Shown in pieces: positions 25,861-33,756 of a stretch of DNA of 64,000 nucleotides; within the stretch, counting starts at the first letter, position 1; the number at the start of each line of letters is the position of its first letter. Made by a program: the position numbers and the translations under genes. The notes under the pieces were generated by a model. It was not told where the DNA came from. It worked only from the letters and a program-made list of their open reading frames with translations, and ran no database searches. The DNA comes from JAHEYG01 sp040403535 (GTDB lineage Bacteria; Bacteroidota; Bacteroidia; B-17B0; Aurantibacillaceae), in contig JBBAKL010000002.1 in NCBI GenBank assembly GCA_040403535.1, positions 1 through 64,000 of the forward strand. The letters are read 5' to 3'.

Positions 25861-27006
25861 TTAATACGCTCGGATATTGCCGTTCTTGATAATGTAATCA
25901 ACCCCGTTAATTGTGAATTTTTTATTGCTGGTTTGTTGTATAATATTGGTGATGTCTTGTTCAATTGTATGCACCGAGCCCTTTGTTTTATAAGCGATGT
26001 TTAAATAATCGGCATTAATTTCCATACCTTCAGTTACACCGCACAGTAATACCCGAACAGGAACCTTAACTCTTGGTAATAGGTTTATATCCCGTACTTT
26101 AGCCCAGTTATCGGCAATTAAAACTACATTTTCCACAGTTTTCTTCTTTTTTAGGCCATATAATATTGCTTCAATAACATTTTCAGGCGCATCGCCTCCT
26201 TGCCCGTTTCTTATGCATAAATTCATGGCTGTTACAAGTTGATCAACATTGGTGGCGGTACAAAAATAAACCCCGCCTGTTACTCCAACTTTTTTATCCT
26301 CGTCTTTTTTATTATCGCCATCGTTAAAAAAAACAAAACTTTGCCGCAGCGAATCTCGTGTGAAATGCAGTTTTAGCCAGGTGCTTACCTGTTGAGCATA
26401 AGGGTACATGCTGCCGGTTAAATCGGCAACAATTAATGTTTTTTTCCAATTGTTATTTCTTTTAAAAACATTTAAAACAATATTGGTTAAAGTGTCTTTG
26501 GTGTTTGGATTAATGTCGCTTTCTGCTTCTGTGGTGCGGCTTTCAAAACTGAACTGACCTTTCCGGTTATAAACTTTATAGTAGCCGTCTAAATTCCCAT
26601 TTTTAAAAGTGCCTTCTGCTTTCAGGTTACCGTTGCTGTAATACTCAACTTCCAATCCGTGTTTAACTCCGTTTTTATAATGTTCGTAAAAATCTTTACG
26701 GCATTTTTTAGAGTAATGTATGAGTATTCCGTCTAGTTTACCTTCTTTGTAAAACGCTTCCTGTTCAACACAATCCGGCGAATCATACCAAATTATTTCA
26801 AGTCCGCTTTTTTTATCGTCTCTATAGGAAGTTTCGCTCTTTAAATCGCCGTTTGGCCAAAATTCACGCCACACCCCTTGTTTAAGGTTGTTTAGGTCAA
26901 CAATGTTTAAAGTGTCTTTATCCTGTACTTCGTATTTCAAGTATTGCGCTTTTACAGATAAAAGGCAAGTTGTAAAGAGTATAAACAGAATAATCCTGCG
27001 TGTCAT
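25861..27006 (-). CDS. secreted MORN-repeat / VWA-like fusion protein
   Basis: A protein of about 381 residues if started at the ATG at 27006, which places the signal peptide MTRRIILFILFTTCLLSVKA at the N-terminus; a frame from 27045 adds 13 residues in front. The first half has repeated MORN_2 (YwqK-like) motifs: QGVWREFWPNGDLKSE, KSGLEIIWY, HGLEVEYYSNGNLKAEG and DGYYKVYNRKGQ. The second half resembles a von Willebrand A fold with a MIDAS-like D-x-T-G-S (IVADLTGSMYPYAQQ), FVFFNDGD and GGDAPENVIEAIL. The role is unknown; surface protein binding is plausible for both modules. It is divergent from pheS, with 44 nt between them. Confidence 0.8.
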   Translation of the reverse strand: MTRRIILFILFTTCLLSVKAQYLKYEVQDKDTLNIVDLNNLKQGVWREFWPNGDLKSETSYRDDKKSGLEIIWYDSPDCVEQEAFYKEGKLDGILIHYSKKCRKDFYEHYKNGVKHGLEVEYYSNGNLKAEGTFKNGNLDGYYKVYNRKGQFSFESRTTEAESDINPNTKDTLTNIVLNVFKRNNNWKKTLIVADLTGSMYPYAQQVSTWLKLHFTRDSLRQSFVFFNDGDNKKDEDKKVGVTGGVYFCTATNVDQLVTAMNLCIRNGQGGDAPENVIEAILYGLKKKKTVENVVLIADNWAKVRDINLLPRVKVPVRVLLCGVTEGMEINADYLNIAYKTKGSVHTIEQDITNIIQQTSNKKFTINGVDYIIKNGNIRAY

Positions 27007-27024
27007 ATTGCTAATAAAATTGCT

Positions 27025-27032
27025 TAATTTTG
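27025..27032 (+). promoter_or_regulatory. -7 element of pheS promoter
   Basis: TAATTTTG matches TAnnTTTG, 18 nt before the pheS ATG. No good TTTG lies 19-21 nt upstream. Confidence 0.5.
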
Positions 27033-27050
27033 CGCTACTAAGCAAATAAT

Positions 27051-28076
27051 ATGCTCGAAAAAATAAATAACCTTCTTCTTGAAGTAGAACAACTTAATTT
27101 AGCCACTAAAGAACAGGTGGAAGAATATCGTATTAAATGGTTAAGCAAAAAAGGTCAAATCACCGTTTTGTTTGATGAGTTTAAAACGGTGACCCCAGAA
27201 TTGAAGCGTGAGCTTGGTCAAAAATTAAATGTTCTTAAAAATAAGGCACAGGAAAAAATTAATGAGCTAAAAGAAAAGTTTGAAAACGAAAGTGAAGCTA
27301 ATACAGGAAGTGAAGTTGATTTAACTTTGCCGGGTGATCCTACGGTACAATTAGGATCTCGTCATCCGCTAAGCATAGTAAAAAACGAAATTATTGATAT
27401 TTTTTCCAAAATCGGATTTACGGTGAGTGAAGGAAGAGAAATTGAGGATGACTGGCATAATTTCTCCGCGTTAAACACACCTGAAAATCATCCTGCACGT
27501 GATATGCAGGATACCTTTTATGTGAACATAAATCCTGAGATGGTATTACGTACTCAAACATCCAGTGTGCAAGTGCATATTATGGAAAGACAAAAGCCTC
27601 CAATTCGTACAATTTCGCCGGGCAGGGTATACCGAAATGAAGCAATTAGCGCACGCGCGCATTGTCAGTTTCATCAGGTAGAAGGATTGTACATTGATAC
27701 CAATGTTTCTTTTGCTGATTTAAAACAAACGCTACTGTATTTTGCTCAGAAAATGTTTGGTGCAGATACAAAAATCCGTTTGCGTCCTAGTTATTTCCCA
27801 TTTACGGAACCAAGTGCAGAAGTGGATATTAGTTGCACCTTATGTAAAGGCAAAGGCTGTAATGTTTGTAAGTACAGCGGTTGGGTTGAGATTTTAGGAT
27901 GTGGGATGGTTGATCCGCAGGTGCTTGATAATTGCGGAATTGACAGTAATAAATTCAAAGGATTTGCTTTTGGTATGGGAATTGAACGAATTACCATGTT
28001 AAAATATCAAGTAAAAGATTTGCGTTTGTTTTTTGAAAACGATGTACGTTTCTTAAAACAATTTACCTTCGCATAA
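27051..28076 (+). CDS. pheS: phenylalanyl-tRNA synthetase alpha subunit
   Basis: A 341-residue class II aaRS catalytic subunit. Residues 1-90 are the coiled-coil tRNA-binding arm. The catalytic core has HPLSIVKNEIIDIF, NFSALNTPENHPARDMQDTF, motif 2 PGRVYRNEAISARAHCQFHQ and motif 3 GFAFGMGIERITML. A cysteine cluster CTLCKGKGCNVC lies in the core, as in many bacterial PheS. The partner pheT is not adjacent; the next gene, overlapping by 1 nt, is a TPR protein, so alpha and beta subunits are made from separate loci. Confidence 0.97.
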   Translation: MLEKINNLLLEVEQLNLATKEQVEEYRIKWLSKKGQITVLFDEFKTVTPELKRELGQKLNVLKNKAQEKINELKEKFENESEANTGSEVDLTLPGDPTVQLGSRHPLSIVKNEIIDIFSKIGFTVSEGREIEDDWHNFSALNTPENHPARDMQDTFYVNINPEMVLRTQTSSVQVHIMERQKPPIRTISPGRVYRNEAISARAHCQFHQVEGLYIDTNVSFADLKQTLLYFAQKMFGADTKIRLRPSYFPFTEPSAEVDISCTLCKGKGCNVCKYSGWVEILGCGMVDPQVLDNCGIDSNKFKGFAFGMGIERITMLKYQVKDLRLFFENDVRFLKQFTFA

Positions 28077-28396
28077 TGGACCGGCTTTCCAGAATTAATA
28101 TGTTGCTAGGTTTGTTGGAAAGCGAACCGGAAGATGTTTTTTCCAATTATGCTTTAGCTATTGAGTATGCTGCTGAAGGCGATTTTGTTAAGGCAGAAAA
28201 ACAATTTTTAAAAGTTCTTCAAATAGACACTAATTATTTAGCCTGCTTTTATCAGCTCGGGCAAATACATGAAAAGCAGGGGAAAAACGAAACAGCACTA
28301 AATTACTACAAGCGTGGTTTAGAGTTAGCAAAGTTGCAAGGCAATAACAAAGCTGTTAATGAAATTAATGAAGCCATCTGGATGCTGGAAGATTAA
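28076..28396 (+). CDS. small TPR protein
   Basis: A 106-residue soluble protein with two to three tetratricopeptide repeats (NYALAIEYAAEGDFVKAEKQ, ACFYQLGQIHEKQGKNETAL, NYYKRGLELAKLQGNNKAV). Its ATG overlaps the pheS stop by 1 nt, so it is translated with pheS. TPR proteins mediate protein contacts, and no partner can be named from the sequence. Confidence 0.88.
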   Translation: MDRLSRINMLLGLLESEPEDVFSNYALAIEYAAEGDFVKAEKQFLKVLQIDTNYLACFYQLGQIHEKQGKNETALNYYKRGLELAKLQGNNKAVNEINEAIWMLED

Positions 28397-28434
28397 ACGT
28401 TTTCACAATTTGTAGATTTTAATTTTAAGGATAT

Positions 28435-29007
28435 ATGGATTTAAAGTTTGATATAATTGAAATACTAAAAGTAACAATGGTGTTGTTTGCCGTGATTGAT
28501 GTTATTGGTTCCATTCCTGTCATTATTAGTTTAAAGCAAAAAACAGGAACCATTGAAGCCGGAAAGGCATCTGCCGTTTCTTTGGGTATAATGATCGTTT
28601 TTCTGTTTGTAGGTAATTATATATTGGACATAATAGGTATTCAAATCGGCGATTTCGCTATTGCTGGTTCAATACTGTTATTTATCATTGCATTTGAAAT
28701 GATTTTAGGAATTAAAATCGCCAAGGATGAAATGTCGTCCACTGCTTCCGTTGTGCCTCTGGCATTTCCTCTTATTGCAGGTACCGGAACATTAAGTACA
28801 CTTTTATCTATTCGGGCGGAATATAATATCGTCTCTATTGTAATCGCGATAGTGGTTAACGTTATTGTTGTGTATTATGTCCTGCGCTATTTGAACTTGC
28901 TTGAAAAGCTTTTAGGAGCCGGAGGCATTGCTATTTTGAAAAAAGTTTTCGGGATTATATTGCTGGCATTGGCAATAAAATTATTTAGAAAATACACGGG
29001 TTTGTAA
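28435..29007 (+). CDS. MarC family integral membrane protein
   Basis: A 190-residue protein with about six transmembrane segments and the MarC/UPF0056 pattern: VLFAVIDVIGSIPVIISLKQ at the first helix, a GDFAIAGSILLFIIAFEM segment and a second-half repeat VVPLAFPLIAGTGTLSTLL. The inverted two-repeat layout is typical. The family's substrate is not established; it was once linked to multidrug resistance without firm support. It lies 38 nt after the TPR gene on the same strand. Confidence 0.92.
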   Translation: MDLKFDIIEILKVTMVLFAVIDVIGSIPVIISLKQKTGTIEAGKASAVSLGIMIVFLFVGNYILDIIGIQIGDFAIAGSILLFIIAFEMILGIKIAKDEMSSTASVVPLAFPLIAGTGTLSTLLSIRAEYNIVSIVIAIVVNVIVVYYVLRYLNLLEKLLGAGGIAILKKVFGIILLALAIKLFRKYTGL

Positions 29008-29076
29008 TTTCATTTAATTGATTTTTTAAATCAGGAATATAAGTTCTGACTATTCATTAATCAACTATTCGCAAAC

Positions 29077-29445
29077 ATGCGCAGTTTATATACTATACTT
29101 CTTTTGATGGCGTCTAATACATTTATGACCATTGCGTGGTATGGTCATTTGCGTTTTAAAGATCTTGCATTTTTGAAAAATGCAGGTTTGTTTGGCGCCG
29201 TCTTGATTAGCTGGGGAATAGCGTTAATAGAATATATGTTAATGGTTCCTGCCAACAAACTCGGAAGTAATATCAATGGCGGACCATTTAACATGTGGCA
29301 ATTAAAAATTATTCAGGAAGTAATTTCAATCTCCATTTTCGTAATTTTTACTCTTATTTTTTTTAAACACGATACTTTTAAGTGGAATCATGTTATTGGA
29401 TTCGTCTTTTTAATCGCTGCGCTCTTCTTTTTCTTTAAAAAATAA
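29077..29445 (+). CDS. DUF486 / DMT-type small membrane protein
   Basis: A 122-residue protein with four predicted membrane helices. Conserved DUF486 features include the N-terminus YTILLLMASNTFMTIAWYGH, the segment SWGIALIEYMLMVPANKLG and QLKIIQEVISISIFVIF. The family is distantly related to small drug/metabolite transporters, and its substrate is unknown. It stands alone with 69 nt on its 5' side. Confidence 0.9.
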   Translation: MRSLYTILLLMASNTFMTIAWYGHLRFKDLAFLKNAGLFGAVLISWGIALIEYMLMVPANKLGSNINGGPFNMWQLKIIQEVISISIFVIFTLIFFKHDTFKWNHVIGFVFLIAALFFFFKK

Positions 29446-29457
29446 GCATTTTAAACA

Positions 29458-29488
29458 TTTCATTTTACTGATCAAATTGTTATATTTG
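29458..29488 (+). promoter_or_regulatory. promoter of the large T9SS/gliding-type protein
   Basis: TTTC (29458-29461), a 19-nt spacer and TATATTTG (29481-29488) give one mismatch to the consensus. The ATG is only 5 nt past the box, so the transcript would be leaderless or nearly so. Confidence 0.55.
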
Positions 29489-29493
29489 GTAAT

Positions 29494-32400
29494 ATGAAAT
29501 TTCATTTCTGGGTGATACTTTTTCTGGCAATTGCTTTTGTTAACAAAGCTCAGGACAATATCGTAATACCCAAAGCCGATCCCTCTCTTTGTTTTACTGA
29601 GAATAAAGGTCAATGGGATTCTAAAATTCTTTATCGTTCACGCTTTTCAGGCGGTAAACTTTATATGGAATCCAATGGAATGACCTATGATTTTTTTGAT
29701 AAAAAGACACATTATAGTTACCATTTGGGCGGCATGGGTGCAACAAAAGACCCGAAACTAAAAGCACACTCCATAAAAGTTGAATTTTTGGGCTGTAATT
29801 CCACTTTCACCAATCAACACGAGGATGAAGCGCCTTTTTATGAGAATTTTTACTTAGGTAACGATAGATCCAAATGGAAAAGTAATGTCCGTAATTACCA
29901 CAAAATATGGTACCGTAATATTTATAACGGAATAGATTACGAAGCGATCACAAGTATAAAAGGAATTAAATATAATTTTTATGTAAAAGCCGGTGTTGAT
30001 CCTGAAATTATACAGTTAAAATATAAAGGTGCTAATAAAATTAAACTGGTTAAGGGCGAGTTAATGATTATCACCAGTATTGATTCCATTATTGAGAAAA
30101 AACCTTATGCCTACCAGATGATTGATGGGAAAACGGTTGATGTTGCCTGTAAATACCGATTAAAAGACAATGTGGTTTCTTTTGATTTTCCAAATGGCTA
30201 TAATAAAAACCATGAATTGGTGATTGATCCTATTCTAGTTTTTGCGGCGCAGTCGGGTTCCCTTGCTGATAATTTCGGTATGACTGCCACCTACGATAAT
30301 AATGGAAATTTATATAGCGGAGGAACAGTTTTTGATAATGGTTATCCAACTACAACCGGCGCCTATGACGTTACATTTTTTGGCCCCTCTGCTGCAGGAA
30401 ATACAGATGTTGTGCTAACAAAGTATAACGCCACCGGTACTACCTTAATTTATTCAACCTATTTAGGTGGTTCGGCAAGTGAAATCGTTACCAGTTTAAT
30501 AGTTGATGCCAATAACAATTTATATTTATACGGAGCAACCGGCTCATCTAATTTTCCAATAAGCGCTGGTGCCTATGACGCTTCGTTTAATGGTGGAAAT
30601 GCGTTAAGTTTTGTATTTAACGGAACCGATTTTAACAGCGGTACAGATATTTATGTTTCTAAATTCAACGCTAATGGAACAGCATTATTAGGGTCAACAT
30701 ACGTTGGAGGTAGCGATAATGATGGTGTTAATTATACGAATGCTCCGGTAACGTATTCTGTTGTTTATTCCGGTACCTACACACCGGGTTCTTCTACTTC
30801 CACACAACCATGCGTTGGCTTTTCTGCTAATTATACTTTAACAGAACACAAAGCCGATTCGTTAATGTTCAATTATGGTGATCAGTACAGAGGAGAAATT
30901 CAATTGGATAAATTGGGTAACGTTTATATTGCCAGCTCAACCCGTTCGTCTAACTTTCCTATTGTTGGCGGCTTTGATAACACCTTAGGAGGAAAACAAG
31001 ACGCTGTTGTATTAAAATTCAATACCAATTTAACAGGGCTGGTTTGGAGCAGCTATTTAGGAGGTTCACAAAATGATGCAGGATATTCTTTAGTTGTTAC
31101 TGATTCTTTGTTTACATATGTAACCGGTGGCACATTCAGTACCGATTTCCCTACAGTCACTGGCTGTTATAATACTTCTTATAATGGAGGAAAGGCTGAT
31201 GGATATATTGTAAAAATTAATCCTACAGGAAATGCTATCTTAAAAGGAACATATTTAGGAACATCAGATTATGATCAGAGTTATTGCATTCAAATAGATA
31301 AACAAAACAGGGTTTATGTGTATGGTCAGTCTGCAGGAAATATGGTTGTTACCCCCGGAGTATACAGTAATCCGGGCGCCCATCAGTATATAACACGGTT
31401 AGACGGACAATTGGCGAATGTAAACATGGGAACGGTGTTTGGAAGCGGATTACCGCGTATTGATATTTCACCATCTGCATTTTCGGTTGACAATTGCGGT
31501 AATATTTACATTTCAGGTTGGGGCGGACATTTAATTTACGGTCCTGCATTGTTTAATATGGCGGTAACGCCCGGCGCTTTTCAAACGTCACCTGCCAGCG
31601 GATTTGATTTTTATTTAATGGTATTATCTGCTAATGCTTCTTCTTTATTATACGGAAGCTATTTTGGAGGCGCATGTAGTCCTGAACACGTTGACGGAGG
31701 AACTTCGCGATTTGATCCACGAGGAATTATATATCAATCGGTGTGCGCGGGCTGTCAAAACAATGAAGACTTTCCTGTTACAGCAGGAGCATGGCCTAAC
31801 TCGCCCGGTAATCATAACAAATCGGGTAATTGTAATAATGGTGTATTTAAATTCGACTTTCAAATTAAAATTACTAACGTAAATATTACCACTAATACAA
31901 TTACCGGTTGCGCGCCATTAACGGTAAACTTTAATAATAGTTCTTATACTTCTGGTACTTATACCTGGAATTTTGGAGGGGGAAATACCAATACCACCTC
32001 AATAAACCCATCTTTCACTTATACTAATCCCGGAACATATACAGTTAGTTTGGTTGTAAGAGACACTTCAAGTTGCAATAAAATAGATAGTTCATTTACA
32101 TACATCACAGTTTATCCTAAGGTAACGGTTAGCGCCACTGCTACTTTGGTTCCGTGCAGCGATACAGTTCAGTATAACGGTAATGCGGTTACTTCAGGTA
32201 CCATCACCACTTTTCAATGGTCATTCAGTGGCGGAACGGTGCCAACGTCCACGCTAACCAATCCGATTAATACTTACACAGCAGCCGGTACTTACACGGC
32301 TCAATTGCTGGGTGTAAATAACTTTGGTTGTCGCGATAGTATTAATGTCCCTATTACTATTTTTAATATTGTCCCATCCGTAAGTGGAAATACCATTTGT

Positions 32401-33597
32401 GCCGGTACAAGCGCAACGGTTAATGCAAACGGTGGAACAAGTTATCAATGGCAACCGTCGGCGACGTTAAGTAATTCAACTATTGCAACACCTGTTGCTA
32501 ATCCTACCGCCACAACAATCTATTCCGTTACTATTACAAATACGGTTACGGGATGTGTGAAAACTTTAACTACCCAGGTTACTGTTCGTCCTAAACCAAC
32601 AGCCAATTTTACTTATACCATTAATCCATGTGGTGGTGGCGTACAATTTACCGATCAAAGCGCGTCTAATATCAATTCGTGGTTTTGGAATTTCGGAAAC
32701 ACTCAAACCTCTACTTCTCAAAATCCGTATATGTTTTATAGCAACGGAGGTAACTTTAATGTAAGTTTAATTGCATCTAACAATTTTGGATGTACTGATA
32801 CCATCGAGAAGCTATTGTCGGTACCGGTTCCTCCAACTGTTTCTGTATCGGCAACACAAACTATTTGTTTAGGTAATTTTGTGAATTTAAATGCAAGCGG
32901 AGGTTTTGCTTATTCATGGACACCTGCATCAGGATTAAGTAACCCAACCGTCGCTAACCCGGTTGCGAGTCCAACCACATCTACTAATTATTCGGTTACA
33001 ATATCTACCATTAATTCATTGGGCGATACTTGTAAATTGGTATTAGCAACAGCGGTAAACGTTATACAGCTCTCATCCATTCCTATGGCAGCAGCGGCAG
33101 TACCCGATACGGTTATCAAAGGAAATTCTACTGTTTTAAACTTAACTGCAAGTCCGGGTGCTCTTGCTACGTGGTATCCCTTGGGTTCTACCACACCACA
33201 AACCGGATATACAGTATCGTCTACACCTTCATCACCAACAACCTACACCGTAGTTGTAACCCGTGGCCCGTGTTCTCAAACATTAGCCGTAAAAGTTGAT
33301 GTAGTGGAAGATGGTTGCGAATCAAGTGATGTTTTTGTGCCAAATACCTTTACTCCTAACGGAGATGGTAATAATGATGTAATGTTTGTTCGCGGGTATA
33401 AGTTGACGGAAATTTATTTTGCCATTTACAACCGATGGGGTGAATTGGTATTTGAAACAGAAAATAAAAATATTGGCTGGGATGGAACATTTAAAGGACG
33501 CCCTGCTGATGTAGGTGTTTTCGGTTATTATGTAAAGTTCACATGTTCTAATGGTTTGAAGTCCTTCAAGAAGGGGAACATCACCCTTATACGTTAA
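29494..33597 (+). CDS. large T9SS-secreted protein with SBBP repeats, PKD domains and a gliding-motility C-terminal domain
   Basis: A 1367-residue secreted protein. The signal peptide is residues 1-20 (FWVILFLAIAFVNKAQ). Residues about 30-250 form a conserved N-terminal module (CFTENKGQWDSKILYRSRF, WYRNIYNGIDYEAI). From about 250 to 790 there are SBBP-type beta-propeller repeats (STYLGGSASEIV, STYVGGSDNDGV, SSYLGGSQNDAGYSL, GTYLGTSDYDQSY). Several PKD/Ig-like domains follow (YTWNFGGGNTNTTS, SWFWNFGNTQTSTSQN). The last 90 residues (FVPNTFTPNGDGNNDVMF, IYNRWGELVF, GWDGTFKGRPADVGVF) are the gliding-motility-associated (CHU_C, type B) domain used by T9SS cargo. It is likely surface-exposed or released; the exact role is unknown. 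Confidence 0.92.
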   Translation: MKFHFWVILFLAIAFVNKAQDNIVIPKADPSLCFTENKGQWDSKILYRSRFSGGKLYMESNGMTYDFFDKKTHYSYHLGGMGATKDPKLKAHSIKVEFLGCNSTFTNQHEDEAPFYENFYLGNDRSKWKSNVRNYHKIWYRNIYNGIDYEAITSIKGIKYNFYVKAGVDPEIIQLKYKGANKIKLVKGELMIITSIDSIIEKKPYAYQMIDGKTVDVACKYRLKDNVVSFDFPNGYNKNHELVIDPILVFAAQSGSLADNFGMTATYDNNGNLYSGGTVFDNGYPTTTGAYDVTFFGPSAAGNTDVVLTKYNATGTTLIYSTYLGGSASEIVTSLIVDANNNLYLYGATGSSNFPISAGAYDASFNGGNALSFVFNGTDFNSGTDIYVSKFNANGTALLGSTYVGGSDNDGVNYTNAPVTYSVVYSGTYTPGSSTSTQPCVGFSANYTLTEHKADSLMFNYGDQYRGEIQLDKLGNVYIASSTRSSNFPIVGGFDNTLGGKQDAVVLKFNTNLTGLVWSSYLGGSQNDAGYSLVVTDSLFTYVTGGTFSTDFPTVTGCYNTSYNGGKADGYIVKINPTGNAILKGTYLGTSDYDQSYCIQIDKQNRVYVYGQSAGNMVVTPGVYSNPGAHQYITRLDGQLANVNMGTVFGSGLPRIDISPSAFSVDNCGNIYISGWGGHLIYGPALFNMAVTPGAFQTSPASGFDFYLMVLSANASSLLYGSYFGGACSPEHVDGGTSRFDPRGIIYQSVCAGCQNNEDFPVTAGAWPNSPGNHNKSGNCNNGVFKFDFQIKITNVNITTNTITGCAPLTVNFNNSSYTSGTYTWNFGGGNTNTTSINPSFTYTNPGTYTVSLVVRDTSSCNKIDSSFTYITVYPKVTVSATATLVPCSDTVQYNGNAVTSGTITTFQWSFSGGTVPTSTLTNPINTYTAAGTYTAQLLGVNNFGCRDSINVPITIFNIVPSVSGNTICAGTSATVNANGGTSYQWQPSATLSNSTIATPVANPTATTIYSVTITNTVTGCVKTLTTQVTVRPKPTANFTYTINPCGGGVQFTDQSASNINSWFWNFGNTQTSTSQNPYMFYSNGGNFNVSLIASNNFGCTDTIEKLLSVPVPPTVSVSATQTICLGNFVNLNASGGFAYSWTPASGLSNPTVANPVASPTTSTNYSVTISTINSLGDTCKLVLATAVNVIQLSSIPMAAAAVPDTVIKGNSTVLNLTASPGALATWYPLGSTTPQTGYTVSSTPSSPTTYTVVVTRGPCSQTLAVKVDVVEDGCESSDVFVPNTFTPNGDGNNDVMFVRGYKLTEIYFAIYNRWGELVFETENKNIGWDGTFKGRPADVGVFGYYVKFTCSNGLKSFKKGNITLIR

Positions 33598-33691
33598 TTT
33601 CCTGTTAAAATAGGTTAATCCAAGCCTAAAACCACCCTAAATGGGTTAGAGCCATTCATCCATTTTATGCCATTTGTAAACAATTGTGAGG

Positions 33692-33699
33692 TATATTTG
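33692..33699 (+). promoter_or_regulatory. -7 element upstream of the outer-membrane barrel gene
   Basis: TATATTTG is a perfect box, 57 nt before the chosen ATG. A TTTG lies upstream but only 16 nt away, shorter than usual. Confidence 0.45.
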
Positions 33700-33756
33700 T
33701 CATTGTATTGTCATGGGTGTATAAAACAAAACCATGGCTATTATTTTAAGTACATA

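Noticed and set aside
31349..31882. Several open frames on both strands inside the large T9SS protein gene
   Set aside because: The long frame has continuous domains (SBBP repeats, PKD, gliding-type tail), so the others are shadows.
33598..33660. A hairpin (ACCC-TAAAT-GGGT) after the large T9SS gene as a terminator
   Set aside because: The stem is only four pairs and no T run follows.
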